Source of the DNA: Algorimicrobium hallyeonense | Lineage (GTDB): Bacteria; Bacteroidota; Bacteroidia; Flavobacteriales; Flavobacteriaceae | NCBI RefSeq assembly: GCF_042657385.1 | Contig: NZ_JBHSLA010000002.1 | Span: 496,001-560,000, forward strand | DNA length: 64,000 nucleotides | Reading direction: 5' to 3' | Program-made: the position numbers and the translations under genes | The notes under the pieces: model-generated | What the model was told of the DNA's origin: nothing | Seen by the model: only the letters and a program-made list of their open reading frames with translations | Database searches by the model: none | Shown: positions 37,409-47,412 of the stretch, one piece after another | Position numbering within the stretch: position 1 is the stretch's first letter | Layout: every line of letters begins with the position of its first letter

Positions 37409-38653
37409 TTATCCTCCTAAAGCTTCAACTTTAGCTTTCATTTTCTTGTACTTTTCAGTTTCCGCAATGGCACTATAAATATTCATTAGTGTTTTAGAAA
37501 CCTCTAAATTTTCTGAATCTACTTCTAAAACAGCTTCTAAATAAGGAATAGCTGTTTTATAAAGCTCTTTACGTTCCGCCTTTAGTTCATCATAACGTTT
37601 GTTATCAGCAGCGGATGTTCCTAAACCATTCATTTCTTCAATAAGACCTTGCTCCTCACCTAGTATTAAAGCTGCAATATTGGTATGTGCATTTGTATAC
37701 GTAGGATCCATTTCAATAACCTTGTTATAATATTCTTTAGCTTTGTCATTATACCCAGCTTCAGCCGAAAGAACACCTAAATTGTAAAACAAATCTACAT
37801 TAGTTGGATCTAAATCAATTGCCTTTTCAATTAGCAACTTATATTCATCTCTATTACCCAGTTTATACTGTAAATTGGCTTCTGTTAAAATAATATTAAC
37901 ATCTGTAGGGTTTTGATCACGCGCTAATTTTATGGCCTTTAAAGCTTCTTCGGTTTTCCCTAAATTAACATAAATAAAGGCAATATTTTTTGTGATTTCA
38001 TTTGCTTTCGATTCTGAAACACGTTCACCTGGTTTAATATAAGCGCCTGTTTTTACAAATAAATCTCTGTTTTCTTTATCAAAAACCTCTTCTTCACCTG
38101 TTTCTTTGTTGGTTGCAAAATACTCTTTAGTAATGCCAGTATAACCCAATTTATTTAATTCTAAATAATGTTTAAGGGCTTCGTCATAATCTTTACCACT
38201 AACAGCACTAATTGCTGCGTAATAAAGGTAGGTTGTATCTTGAGGAACAACGTTATATAATTGCTCAAATTTTATTGCTGCTTCCGAAAAGTTATTTGCT
38301 TTGTAGAAGCTATTTGCTTTCATTAAAAGCTCATTTTCCATGGTAGTTGTTAATTCAGACGCTTCTGAATCATAATTTTTTCCTACTAAAATTAAACTTT
38401 CAATGGCTTTGTTTAAGTCGGAATTATTTGCTGTACCTTGAGCATACATTGCTTCAGCTACTAATAAATGATATTGGGATTTTTGCTTATCATCCATTCC
38501 AGACATCATAGATTCTGCCTGATTCAATGCTGTTTTGGCTTCAGCATAATTTTTATTTTTTATTGCTTTCTCTGCTGTACGTAACTCTTTTTTTTGAGCA
38601 AAAGAAACAGTACTTACTAGAATTGCCAATGCAACTAAAATTGGGTTTCTCAT
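37409..38653 (-). CDS. secreted tetratricopeptide-repeat protein
   Basis: A 414-residue protein with signal peptide ending in VSFAQ (residue 20). The rest consists of TPR helices, clearest at AIDLDPTNVDLFYNLGVLS and AKEYYNKVIEMDPTYTNAH. TPR proteins serve as periplasmic scaffolds. It starts 9 bases after gyrA on the same strand, an arrangement I know from other flavobacteria, and is probably translated from the same mRNA. Confidence 0.88.
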   Translation of the reverse strand: MRNPILVALAILVSTVSFAQKKELRTAEKAIKNKNYAEAKTALNQAESMMSGMDDKQKSQYHLLVAEAMYAQGTANNSDLNKAIESLILVGKNYDSEASELTTTMENELLMKANSFYKANNFSEAAIKFEQLYNVVPQDTTYLYYAAISAVSGKDYDEALKHYLELNKLGYTGITKEYFATNKETGEEEVFDKENRDLFVKTGAYIKPGERVSESKANEITKNIAFIYVNLGKTEEALKAIKLARDQNPTDVNIILTEANLQYKLGNRDEYKLLIEKAIDLDPTNVDLFYNLGVLSAEAGYNDKAKEYYNKVIEMDPTYTNAHTNIAALILGEEQGLIEEMNGLGTSAADNKRYDELKAERKELYKTAIPYLEAVLEVDSENLEVSKTLMNIYSAIAETEKYKKMKAKVEALGG

Positions 38654-38662
38654 TTTATTATT

Positions 38663-41245
38663 TTAATTATCGTTATTTAATTCGTTTTCATCCGTATCAA
38701 GAGTTGTGCCATTATCAGTATCTTGTTCATTTTCAATAATGTTACCATCTTCATCTAGCAAGGCTTCGTTTTCATCTTCTTCTTCCTTCATTACTTTTGC
38801 AACAGCCGCAATAGAGTCACTTCCTTTTAAGTTTATAAGTCTTACACCTTGTGTAGCTCGACCCATAACTCGTAAATCAGCAACAGCCATACGAATGGCA
38901 ATACCAGATTTGTTAATAATCATTAAATCCTCTTCATCTGTCACCGATTTTATAGCCACCAAATGACCAGTTTTTTCAGTTATAGAAATAGTTTTAACTC
39001 CTTTTCCACCTCTGTTCGTTATTCTGTAAACAGCTTCACCATCTTCTGGATCATCAATATAAGTACGTTTTCCATATCCTTTTTCAGAAACAACTAATAC
39101 GGATTCTTCTTGCGGATTTTCAATAGCAATCATACCTATAACTTCATCGGTATTCTCGTCCTGTAAGCGAATACCTCTTACACCCGATGCATTTCTACCC
39201 ATTGGGCGAGTTTTGGCTTCTTCAAAACGAATAGCTTTACCAGATTTTAAGGCCAACATAACTTGACTGTTTCCAGTAGTTAATTTGGCTTCTAGTAATT
39301 CATCATCCTCTTTAATTGTAATGGCATTAATACCATTAGTTCGTGGACGTGAGTATTGCTCTAAAGCCGTTTTTTTAACTTGACCTTTTTTGGTTGCCAT
39401 AATGACATAATGGCTATTGATGTAGTCTTCATCTTTTAAGTCTTGCGTACAGATAAAAGCTTTTACTTTATCATCCTGCTCAATATTAATCAGGTTTTGA
39501 ATAGCGCGACCTTTAGATGTTTTACTTCCTTCCGGAATTTCATAAACACGCATCCAGAAACACTTCCCTTTTTGGGTGAAGAATAACATGTATTGGTGAT
39601 TAGTTCCTACGAATAGATGCTCTAAAAAGTCTTCATTTCTTGTAGTAGATGCCTTTTGTCCTACACCTCCTCTATTTTGTGTTTTGTATTCTGTAAGTGA
39701 GGTACGCTTAATATAACCTGCATGCGAAATGGTAATAACCACCTGCTCGTCTGGAATCATATCTTCAATACTTAAATCGCCTCCAGCATATTCAATAACC
39801 GAACGACGCTCATCGCCATACTTATCTTTTACAACTAATAATTCGTCTTTAATGATTTCCATACGACGTTCTTTTTTCTCAAGAATATCTTTTAAATCAG
39901 CAATGGTAATCATTAACTCGTCGTATTCCGAACGCAATTTATCTTGTTCCAGTCCTGTTAACTGACGTAAGCGCATTTCTACAATGGCTTTGGCCTGAAT
40001 TTCGGATAGTTTAAAACGTTCAATTAACTTCTCACGCGCTTCATCCGCATTTGATGACGCACGAATAAGCGCAATTACTTCGTCAATATTATCTGAAGCA
40101 ATAATTAAACCTTCAAGTATGTGAGCACGCTCTTCTGCTTTACGCAATTCGTAAGTAGTTCTTCGTACAACCACATCATGTCTGTGTTCCACAAAATGGT
40201 GAATCATGTCTTTCAGATTCAATAGTTGTGGACGACCATTGACTAAAGCAATGTTGTTAACACTAAATGACGATTGTAAAGCCGTGTATTTATATAAGGT
40301 ATTTAATACAATATTAGGAATAGCATCGCGCTTTAAAACGTAAACAATGCGCATACCGTTTCTATCGGATTCATCGCGAATAGACGCAATACCATCCATT
40401 TTCTTTTCATTTATTAAATCGGCTGTTTTTTTAATCATGTCAGCCTTATTCACTTGGTACGGAATTTCGGTAACAATAATAGATTCACGACCCTGTACTT
40501 CTTCAATACGTGCTTTTCCACGCATGACTATACGACCACGACCTGTTTTGAACGCTTCAATAACACCATCATAACCATAAATTGTTCCTCCAGTTGGGAA
40601 ATCTGGTGCTTTAATATGTGTAATTAACTCATCAACTTCAATATCGGTATTTTCAATATAAGCTGTTATACCATCCACCACTTCACTTAAGTTATGAGGC
40701 GGCATATTAGTAGCCATACCAACGGCAATACCTGATGCACCATTAACTAATAAACCAGGAATTCGTGTTGGAAGTACGGTTGGTTCGTGTAAGGTATCAT
40801 CAAAGTTTAATTTATGATCTACGGTTTCTTTATCTATATCTGCCAGCATATCTTCCGATATTTTACGCATACGAGCTTCCGTATAACGCATTGCTGCAGG
40901 ACTATCACCATCAACAGATCCAAAGTTACCTTGGCCATCCACTAACATATAACGTAAACTCCATTCTTGAGCCATACGAACCATAGCATCATAAACAGAT
41001 GTATCACCATGTGGATGATACTTACCTAGTACTTCCCCAACAATTCTTGCTGACTTTTTATGTGCGCCAGTTGCTCTAACACCTAGTTCGTGCATACCAA
41101 AAAGCACACGTCTATGTACTGGTTTTAAACCATCTCTTACATCAGGTAAAGCACGTGACACAATGACTGACATTGAATAATCAATGTAAGCCGATTTCAT
41201 TTCATCTTCAATGTTAATTGGGATCAATTTTTCTCCTTCTGCCAT
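38663..41245 (-). CDS. gyrA: DNA gyrase subunit A
   Basis: An 860-residue type IIA topoisomerase subunit. The active-site tyrosine is Y121 in AAMRYTEARM. The quinolone-determining segment reads HPHGDTSVYD (residues 77-86), with threonine at the E. coli Ser83 position and Asp at the Asp87 position. The C-terminal beta-pinwheel contains the GyrA box-like QKASTTRNEDF (Q-x-G-type) region near 530, and a strongly acidic tail (ENEQDTDNGTTLDTDENEL) closes the protein. It introduces negative supercoils with GyrB, which is not in the window. Confidence 0.97.
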   Translation of the reverse strand: MAEGEKLIPINIEDEMKSAYIDYSMSVIVSRALPDVRDGLKPVHRRVLFGMHELGVRATGAHKKSARIVGEVLGKYHPHGDTSVYDAMVRMAQEWSLRYMLVDGQGNFGSVDGDSPAAMRYTEARMRKISEDMLADIDKETVDHKLNFDDTLHEPTVLPTRIPGLLVNGASGIAVGMATNMPPHNLSEVVDGITAYIENTDIEVDELITHIKAPDFPTGGTIYGYDGVIEAFKTGRGRIVMRGKARIEEVQGRESIIVTEIPYQVNKADMIKKTADLINEKKMDGIASIRDESDRNGMRIVYVLKRDAIPNIVLNTLYKYTALQSSFSVNNIALVNGRPQLLNLKDMIHHFVEHRHDVVVRRTTYELRKAEERAHILEGLIIASDNIDEVIALIRASSNADEAREKLIERFKLSEIQAKAIVEMRLRQLTGLEQDKLRSEYDELMITIADLKDILEKKERRMEIIKDELLVVKDKYGDERRSVIEYAGGDLSIEDMIPDEQVVITISHAGYIKRTSLTEYKTQNRGGVGQKASTTRNEDFLEHLFVGTNHQYMLFFTQKGKCFWMRVYEIPEGSKTSKGRAIQNLINIEQDDKVKAFICTQDLKDEDYINSHYVIMATKKGQVKKTALEQYSRPRTNGINAITIKEDDELLEAKLTTGNSQVMLALKSGKAIRFEEAKTRPMGRNASGVRGIRLQDENTDEVIGMIAIENPQEESVLVVSEKGYGKRTYIDDPEDGEAVYRITNRGGKGVKTISITEKTGHLVAIKSVTDEEDLMIINKSGIAIRMAVADLRVMGRATQGVRLINLKGSDSIAAVAKVMKEEEDENEALLDEDGNIIENEQDTDNGTTLDTDENELNNDN

Positions 41246-41285
41246 ATATATTACTAATTAGATTTTTGTAGGTTTACAAATCGTG

Positions 41286-41315
41286 CTAATATAACCATTT
41301 CATCAGCTACAGCAA
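41286..41315 (-). promoter_or_regulatory. promoter of gyrA
   Basis: On the minus strand TTG, a 19-base spacer and TATATTAG (consensus TAnnTTTG with one mismatch) lie ~40 bases before the gyrA ATG. Confidence 0.55.
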
Positions 41316-41454
41316 GGGTTTCTTTTGTGTTTTTTCGGTTTTTTTATTAACAATTCAAACCCTGCTTTTCGTTAATAAGTATGATGTTAAATATTTTGTC
41401 TTTATAAACATTTTTTTGTCTATTAGCATACAAACTATTATTTAAGGTATGGTT

Positions 41455-41485
41455 TTTGTCCTTACTAATATGTTTAGTACATTTA
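41455..41485 (+). promoter_or_regulatory. promoter of clpC
   Basis: TTTG at 41455-41458, an exact 19-base spacer and TACATTTA at 41478-41485 (one mismatch to TAnnTTTG) precede the clpC ATG by 19 bases. Confidence 0.65.
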
Positions 41486-41504
41486 ATGCAGAAAGGAATT
41501 ATTT

Positions 41505-44066
41505 ATGGATGACAATTTTTCACCGAGAGTTAAAGACGTAATTGCGTATAGTAAAGAGGAGGCTTTAAGGCTTGGTCACGATTTTATAGGCACAGAACAT
41601 TTGATGCTTGGATTATTACGAGATGGTAGCGGAAAGGCTATTGATATTTTAAGTGCTCTAGAAATAGATTTAAACCATTTAAGACGCAAGGTCGAAATTT
41701 TAAGTCCTGCAAATCCTAATATGGCAGTAACTTCTAATAATAAGAAGAACTTACATCTAACCAGGCAAGCTGAACGTGCCTTGAAAACCACGTTTTTGGA
41801 AGCGAAACTTTTTCAGAGTAGCTCCATTAATACAGCACATTTGCTCTTGTGCATTTTAAGAAACGACAACGATCCCACAACCAAGCTTCTAAATAAGCTG
41901 AAAGTGGATTATGATAACGTAAAAGAACAGTTCAAGTTTATGATAACAAACGACGAAAATTATCCTGATATTACAGGAGAGCCGAAATCAGAATCTTTTC
42001 CGGATGATGATTCAGCTTCAGATGACGACACATCAAAAGATAATTTATTTAATTCACCAACTGGAAAAACGAATAAGAAATCTAAAACCCCTGTTTTAGA
42101 TAATTTTGGACGCGATTTAACAGCTATGGCGGAAGAAGGCAAACTAGATCCTGTTGTAGGTCGTGAAAAAGAAATAGAACGTGTATCTCAAATTTTGAGT
42201 AGACGAAAGAAAAACAACCCACTGCTAATTGGTGAGCCTGGTGTTGGTAAATCTGCCATTGCTGAAGGTTTAGCAAATAGAATTGTAAGCAGAAAAGTAT
42301 CACGAATTTTATTTAACAAACGCGTTGTAACATTAGATTTAGCGAGCTTGGTTGCGGGTACAAAATACCGTGGACAGTTTGAAGAGCGTATGAAAGCTGT
42401 AATGAACGAGCTAGAAAAAAACGACGATATCATTCTGTTTATTGATGAAATCCATACCATTGTTGGTGCTGGTGGTGCCACAGGTAGTTTGGATGCGTCC
42501 AACATGTTTAAACCAGCTTTAGCAAGAGGTGAAATACAATGCGTTGGTGCCACGACTTTAGATGAATACAGACAGTATATTGAAAAAGATGGTGCTTTAG
42601 AAAGACGTTTCCAAAAGGTTATTGTAGAACCAACAACCGTTGATGAAACTATTGAAATTCTAAATAACATTAAAGATAAATACGAATCGCATCACCATGT
42701 GGAATATACACCGGAAGCTATTGAGGCCTGTGTGCGATTAACGAATCGGTATATGACAGATCGGTTTTTACCAGATAAAGCTATTGATGCTTTAGATGAA
42801 GCAGGTTCGCGCGTGCACATAACAAACATTAATGTTCCAGATCAGATTGTTGAATTAGAAGAACAATTAGAAGCTGTAAAAGCCACAAAATCTAGTGTAG
42901 TTAAGAAACAGAAATACGAGGAAGCAGCTAAACTTCGGGACGATGAAAAACGTTTGGAAAAAGAATTAGCCATTGCTCAAGAAAAATGGGAAGAAGACAC
43001 CAAGTTGCACCGTGAAACCGTTACGGAAGATAATGTGGCTGACGTTGTTTCTATGATGACCGGAATTCCTGTAAATAGAATTGCACAAACCGAAAGTAAT
43101 AAACTAGCCATTTTACCAGAATTAATTAAAGGTAAAGTAATCGGTCAAGATCAAGCGGTTGCCAAAGTAGTAAAAGCTATTCAGCGAAATCGTGCCGGAC
43201 TTAAAGACCCAAATAAACCAATTGGATCATTTATATTTTTAGGTCAGACAGGCGTTGGTAAAACGCAATTAGCCAAAGTACTTTCAAAAGAATTATTTGA
43301 TAGTGAAGATTCCTTAATCCGAATCGACATGAGTGAGTATATGGAAAAATTTGCCATTTCAAGATTAGTTGGTGCGCCTCCAGGATACGTAGGTTATGAA
43401 GAAGGTGGTCAATTAACGGAAAAAATTAGACGCAAACCTTATGCTGTCGTGTTACTTGATGAAATTGAAAAAGCACATCCAGATGTATTTAATATGCTTT
43501 TACAAGTATTAGATGATGGGTATTTAACGGACAGTTTAGGTCGTAAAATAGACTTTAGAAACACTATTATTATCATGACCTCCAATATTGGTTCTCGTAA
43601 ACTAAAAGATTTTGGTACAGGTGTTGGTTTTGGAACGTCTTCACAAAAATCTCAAGAAGATGCCAATGCTAGAAGCGTCATTGAAAATGCGTTGAAAAAA
43701 GCTTTCGCGCCAGAATTCTTGAATAGAATTGATGATGTGGTAGTTTTTAATGCACTTGAAAAAGAAGATATCAATAAAATTATTGATATTGAATTAGATA
43801 AACTCATCTTACGCATTAAGGATATTGGCTATACGCTTAAATTAAGTAAAGCTGCCAAAGATTATATTGCAGACAAAGGCTTCGACAAACAATATGGTGC
43901 TAGACCATTAAAACGTGCAATACAAAAGTATGTGGAAGATGCCTTGGCTGAAGAAATAATCAATTCGAAAATTTCTGAAGGCGATAAAATCTCCATGGAT
44001 TTAGATGCTAAAACCAACGAATTGAAAATTAAAATTGAGTCTGGAAAAAAAAAGACTGAATCTTAA
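41505..44066 (+). CDS. clpC: ATP-dependent Clp protease ATP-binding subunit ClpC
   Basis: An 853-residue Hsp100 unfoldase. Two Clp-N repeats (residues ~3-145), an acidic linker (DDDSASDDDTSKD), AAA1 with Walker A GEPGVGKS at 243-250 and Walker B LFIDEIHT, a UVR-like coiled middle segment (KQKYEEAAKLRDDEKRLEKE), then AAA2 with Walker A GQTGVGKT at 580-587. It unfolds proteins for ClpP. The adaptor McsB/CtsR genes of Firmicutes are absent here, as usual in Bacteroidota. Confidence 0.95.
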   Translation: MDDNFSPRVKDVIAYSKEEALRLGHDFIGTEHLMLGLLRDGSGKAIDILSALEIDLNHLRRKVEILSPANPNMAVTSNNKKNLHLTRQAERALKTTFLEAKLFQSSSINTAHLLLCILRNDNDPTTKLLNKLKVDYDNVKEQFKFMITNDENYPDITGEPKSESFPDDDSASDDDTSKDNLFNSPTGKTNKKSKTPVLDNFGRDLTAMAEEGKLDPVVGREKEIERVSQILSRRKKNNPLLIGEPGVGKSAIAEGLANRIVSRKVSRILFNKRVVTLDLASLVAGTKYRGQFEERMKAVMNELEKNDDIILFIDEIHTIVGAGGATGSLDASNMFKPALARGEIQCVGATTLDEYRQYIEKDGALERRFQKVIVEPTTVDETIEILNNIKDKYESHHHVEYTPEAIEACVRLTNRYMTDRFLPDKAIDALDEAGSRVHITNINVPDQIVELEEQLEAVKATKSSVVKKQKYEEAAKLRDDEKRLEKELAIAQEKWEEDTKLHRETVTEDNVADVVSMMTGIPVNRIAQTESNKLAILPELIKGKVIGQDQAVAKVVKAIQRNRAGLKDPNKPIGSFIFLGQTGVGKTQLAKVLSKELFDSEDSLIRIDMSEYMEKFAISRLVGAPPGYVGYEEGGQLTEKIRRKPYAVVLLDEIEKAHPDVFNMLLQVLDDGYLTDSLGRKIDFRNTIIIMTSNIGSRKLKDFGTGVGFGTSSQKSQEDANARSVIENALKKAFAPEFLNRIDDVVVFNALEKEDINKIIDIELDKLILRIKDIGYTLKLSKAAKDYIADKGFDKQYGARPLKRAIQKYVEDALAEEIINSKISEGDKISMDLDAKTNELKIKIESGKKKTES

Positions 44067-44087
44067 AAAATAAATCGTATAATATTG

Positions 44088-44119
44088 AAAAACTCCACTT
44101 ACATTTGTGGAGTTTTTTT
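44088..44119 (+). terminator. terminator after clpC
   Basis: AAAAACTCCAC / GTGGAGTTTTT stem with an 8-base loop and T-run, 21 bases after the clpC stop. Confidence 0.85.
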
Positions 44120-44147
44120 ATATCCTAAATTTTACTTAACTTTAAAT

Positions 44148-44516
44148 ATGTCTGTTGTAAAAACATATCCGTACGGAACCATTACCTGCCATAACCATTA
44201 CATGATAGCAGTCATGAAGGAAGGCATAACCGTTTCAATTGATTTAAACAATGAACTTTATGATATTGCTAGAAACTATTTTAACAATAGAAAGTTTGTG
44301 TATATTACACACAGAATAAACTCCTATTCGGTAGACCCTAATGTTTATTTCGAAACTTCTAAAATTAAAAACCTTGTTGGTTTTGCTGTTGTCTTTGGCG
44401 ATTCTGTTAAAATTGACAACACAGATTTTGAAAGTACTTTTATAAGTATTCCCTTTAAAGCATTTCAGTCTTTAGATGAAGCTATTGCTTGGTCTGACCA
44501 ATTATGCAATGTATAA
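44148..44516 (+). CDS. flavobacterial protein with STAS-like motif, unknown
   Basis: ATG at 44148 (MSVVKTYPYGT) is chosen; the longer frame from 44085 runs through the clpC terminator. The 122-residue product has no signal or helix span and alternates strands and helices, with FVYITHRINSYSVDPNVYF and a closing ALDEAIAW-like element seen in small STAS/SpoIIAA-like flavobacterial proteins. Molecular role unknown; perhaps a cytoplasmic regulator. Confidence 0.7.
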   Translation: MSVVKTYPYGTITCHNHYMIAVMKEGITVSIDLNNELYDIARNYFNNRKFVYITHRINSYSVDPNVYFETSKIKNLVGFAVVFGDSVKIDNTDFESTFISIPFKAFQSLDEAIAWSDQLCNV

Positions 44517-44565
44517 ACTTGCCTTTCCTATAAATCCATAGAAACAGCAAAATTTTACGTAAAAT

Positions 44566-46083
44566 TTATGCGTAGATTTCTTGCACATCTATTTCTAAAT
44601 TCGATAAAAACGAAACTGAATTTTTAATATCAATATGTAATTCTCTATCATTAGAAACAAAGGACACATCTTGGCGGTAAGCCATTAAAACGGACTCTAT
44701 AAATGCTGAAGATTTTAAAGGTTTTCTAAAGTACAAAGCTTGAGAGGCATTAAACAGTTCAATGGCTAAAATACGTTCTACATTATGTACTAAAGTATAA
44801 GCTTGCGTGGCGGCATTGGCTCCCATACTTACATGATCTTCTTGACCATTACTAGAAACAATACTATCTATACTTGCCGGACTCGCCAATTGTTTGTTGG
44901 CACTTACAATACTAGCAGCTGCGTATTGCGGGATCATAAAACCCGAGTTTAAACCTGGATTATCAACTAAAAATGTTGGCAAACCTCGTAATCCAGAAAC
45001 TAATTGAAACACACGTCTTTCCGATATATTTCCTAATTCAGCCATGGCAATTTTCATATAGTCTAAAGCCAAAGCTAAAGGTTGACCATGAAAATTTCCG
45101 CCAGAAATAATTAAATCATCTTGGCTAAAAATGTTTGGATTATCGGTTACAGAATTAATTTCTGTTATAAATGTTTTTCTAACAAAATCTAATGTATCCT
45201 TGCTCGCTCCATGAACTTGAGGCATGCATCTAAATGAATAGGGATCTTGTACATGTACTTTATCTTGACCAACTAATTCACTACCCTCTAAAAACTCACG
45301 AATACGTTCTGCCGTTTTTAACTGACCTTTATGCGGACGCACCAAATGCACTAATTCATTAAAGGGCTCAATTCTTCCATCAAAAGCTTCTAAAGATGTA
45401 CTTCCAATCAAATCTGCTAAATAAGATAATTTATAGGCTTTCATTAATAAATGAATGCCATAAGCTGACATAAATTGTGTTCCATTTAACAGAGCCAAAC
45501 CTTCTTTAGATTGCAAGGTTATGGGTTCCCAATTAAATTTCTTCAAAATAGATTTAGCAGTATGAACAGCGTCTTCAAAATACACCTCTCCTTTTCCAAT
45601 TAGCGGTAGTGCCAAATGTGCTAAAGGAGCTAAATCCCCCGAGGCTCCTAAAGAACCTTGAGTATAAATAACTGGTAAAATATCATGGTTATAAAAATCC
45701 AATAAGCGTTGTGCCGTTTCTAACTGCACACCACTATGTCCATAACTTAAAGACTGCACCTTTAAAAACAACATGAGTTTCACAATGGGTTTTGGAACCA
45801 ATTCACCAGTACCACACGCATGAGACATTACCAAATTTTCTTGAAGTTTGGTTAAATTTTCTTTTGATATTTTTACATTATATAATGAACCAAATCCCGT
45901 GTTTATACCATAAATAGGCGAATCTTGATTTTTAAGTTTCTGGTTTAAATAATCCCGACAAGCTTGAATTTTTTTAACAGAACTATCTGCTAATTCCAGT
46001 GTTTTGCCTTCTTCTAAAATGGCTGAAATAGTTTCTAAATCAATGGTTTCTTGCGAAATATAATGGATTGGTCTCATGTGCAT
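44566..46083 (-). CDS. hutH: histidine/aromatic amino-acid ammonia-lyase
   Basis: The start is taken at 46083 (MHMRPIHY); 46107 upstream is also open, adding eight residues, and 46077 is another choice. The ~505-residue enzyme has the ASG triad that cyclises to the MIO cofactor (GSLGASGDLAP near residue 145). A QEDHVSMGANAA stretch near 410 keeps the glutamate typical of histidine ammonia-lyase. It removes ammonia from histidine, giving urocanate. The other hut genes are absent nearby, and flavobacterial members of this family also include tyrosine ammonia-lyases for pigment and aryl-polyene making, so the substrate is not settled. Confidence 0.85.
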   Translation of the reverse strand: MHMRPIHYISQETIDLETISAILEEGKTLELADSSVKKIQACRDYLNQKLKNQDSPIYGINTGFGSLYNVKISKENLTKLQENLVMSHACGTGELVPKPIVKLMLFLKVQSLSYGHSGVQLETAQRLLDFYNHDILPVIYTQGSLGASGDLAPLAHLALPLIGKGEVYFEDAVHTAKSILKKFNWEPITLQSKEGLALLNGTQFMSAYGIHLLMKAYKLSYLADLIGSTSLEAFDGRIEPFNELVHLVRPHKGQLKTAERIREFLEGSELVGQDKVHVQDPYSFRCMPQVHGASKDTLDFVRKTFITEINSVTDNPNIFSQDDLIISGGNFHGQPLALALDYMKIAMAELGNISERRVFQLVSGLRGLPTFLVDNPGLNSGFMIPQYAAASIVSANKQLASPASIDSIVSSNGQEDHVSMGANAATQAYTLVHNVERILAIELFNASQALYFRKPLKSSAFIESVLMAYRQDVSFVSNDRELHIDIKNSVSFLSNLEIDVQEIYA

Positions 46084-46165
46084 AAATGTTATCCCAAAAT
46101 TCCACATTCATTATGTATTATGCAAACAAAAAATGACATTTCATTTATAATTCATGATAATATTC

Positions 46166-46173
46166 TATTTTTG
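46166..46173 (+). promoter_or_regulatory. -7 promoter box of the TlpA-like gene
   Basis: TATTTTTG fits TAnnTTTG and ends 21 bases before the ATG at 46195. Confidence 0.4.
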
Positions 46174-46194
46174 AATAAACAAACTATTTTAACC

Positions 46195-47232
46195 ATGAAA
46201 AAAACCTTAATTTTTGTTGCAGCATTATCCATTTTTGCCTGTAAAGAAGAAGCACCTAAAGACTATGTGACTTTCTCTGGAAAAATAACAAATAAAAACA
46301 GCGATTCATTACTTATTCGAACCCGTGATTATGCCAAAACAATATCCGTAAATGAGGATGGTACTTTTAGCGATACTCTAAAGGTTGATGCTGGTATATA
46401 CAACCTTTTTGATGGTGCCGAATCTACATCTATATTTTTAAAAAATGGTTATGACATTGACATGACGATCGATACAAAAATGTTTGATGAAAGTATCAAG
46501 TACACAGGAACAGGTTCTGAACACAGTAATTTTTTAGCGGAAAAATCTTTAAAAGAAGAACAGCTAATTGATTTTGAAACTTTGAGTAAAATTTCGGATA
46601 TGGAAACGTTAGAAACCGAGCTTGATAAGATTAAAACAGAATTAGGAGAGTTTTATAATTCCAATAAAGCCATAGATACAAGTATTACCAATAGTGCAAA
46701 TAAGAGTTTGAAGCCCATGCTAAAATCGTATAAATCCTTTATTGGTCAAGCTATTGCTTTAAAAAAGGAGTTTCCAAAAGGCACGCCTTCCCCAACGTTT
46801 AACGATTATGAAAACTATGATGGTACAACAACCTCGTTGTCTGATTTAGCCGGAAAGTATGTATATATTGATGTATGGGCAACGTGGTGTGGTCCTTGTA
46901 AAGCAGAAATTCCATTTTTAAAAGAAATTGAAAAAGAATACCACGGAAAAGATATCCAATTTGTAAGTCTATCTATTGATGATGATAGAAGCCATAAAGG
47001 TTCATGGGAAAAAGCGCACGAAGCGTGGAAAGCCATGGTTGCGGATAAAGAATTAGGCGGTATTCAGTTATTTGCTCCAAAAGGATGGCAAACTGAATTT
47101 ATCCAAGCCTATAAAATAAACGGTATTCCACGTTTTATTTTAATTGATCCTGCAGGAAATGTGGTTTCTCCAGATGCGCCAAGACCTTCAAGTGATGAAT
47201 TCAAAGAACTACTAACAGAATTAAATATCTAA
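46195..47232 (+). CDS. TlpA/ResA-type thioredoxin lipoprotein
   Basis: ATG at 46195 (MKKTLIF) is used because it gives a lipobox LSIFAC (Cys 16); the longer open frame from 46051 runs antisense through the hutH start. The 345-residue protein has a DUF4369-like N-terminal region (YVTFSGKITNKNSDSLLI) and a thioredoxin domain with the CGPC motif at 232-235 (WATWCGPCKAEIPF). It is a membrane-bound thiol-disulfide oxidoreductase, probably reducing periplasmic cysteines during cytochrome c or other maturation. Confidence 0.92.
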   Translation: MKKTLIFVAALSIFACKEEAPKDYVTFSGKITNKNSDSLLIRTRDYAKTISVNEDGTFSDTLKVDAGIYNLFDGAESTSIFLKNGYDIDMTIDTKMFDESIKYTGTGSEHSNFLAEKSLKEEQLIDFETLSKISDMETLETELDKIKTELGEFYNSNKAIDTSITNSANKSLKPMLKSYKSFIGQAIALKKEFPKGTPSPTFNDYENYDGTTTSLSDLAGKYVYIDVWATWCGPCKAEIPFLKEIEKEYHGKDIQFVSLSIDDDRSHKGSWEKAHEAWKAMVADKELGGIQLFAPKGWQTEFIQAYKINGIPRFILIDPAGNVVSPDAPRPSSDEFKELLTELNI

Positions 47233-47253
47233 ATTCTGAATACTTTCAAAATT

Positions 47254-47287
47254 AAAGAGTCGCAAAAAAATGCGACTCTTTTTTTAT
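47254..47287 (+). terminator. terminator after the TlpA-like gene
   Basis: AAAGAGTCGCA / TGCGACTCTTT perfect 11-bp stem, 6-base A loop, T-run. It ends 126 bases before the convergent nnr stop. Confidence 0.9.
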
Positions 47288-47412
47288 AATAAAGTTTACT
47301 ATCTGCTTTAAAACAATGCCTTACAAGTTAGAATATGAGATTCTGCAACTTGTTAAGCATAACAACTAGTGGAAATCCTTATAAATTAGCTCATGTAAAT
47401 AAGGTCTATCCT

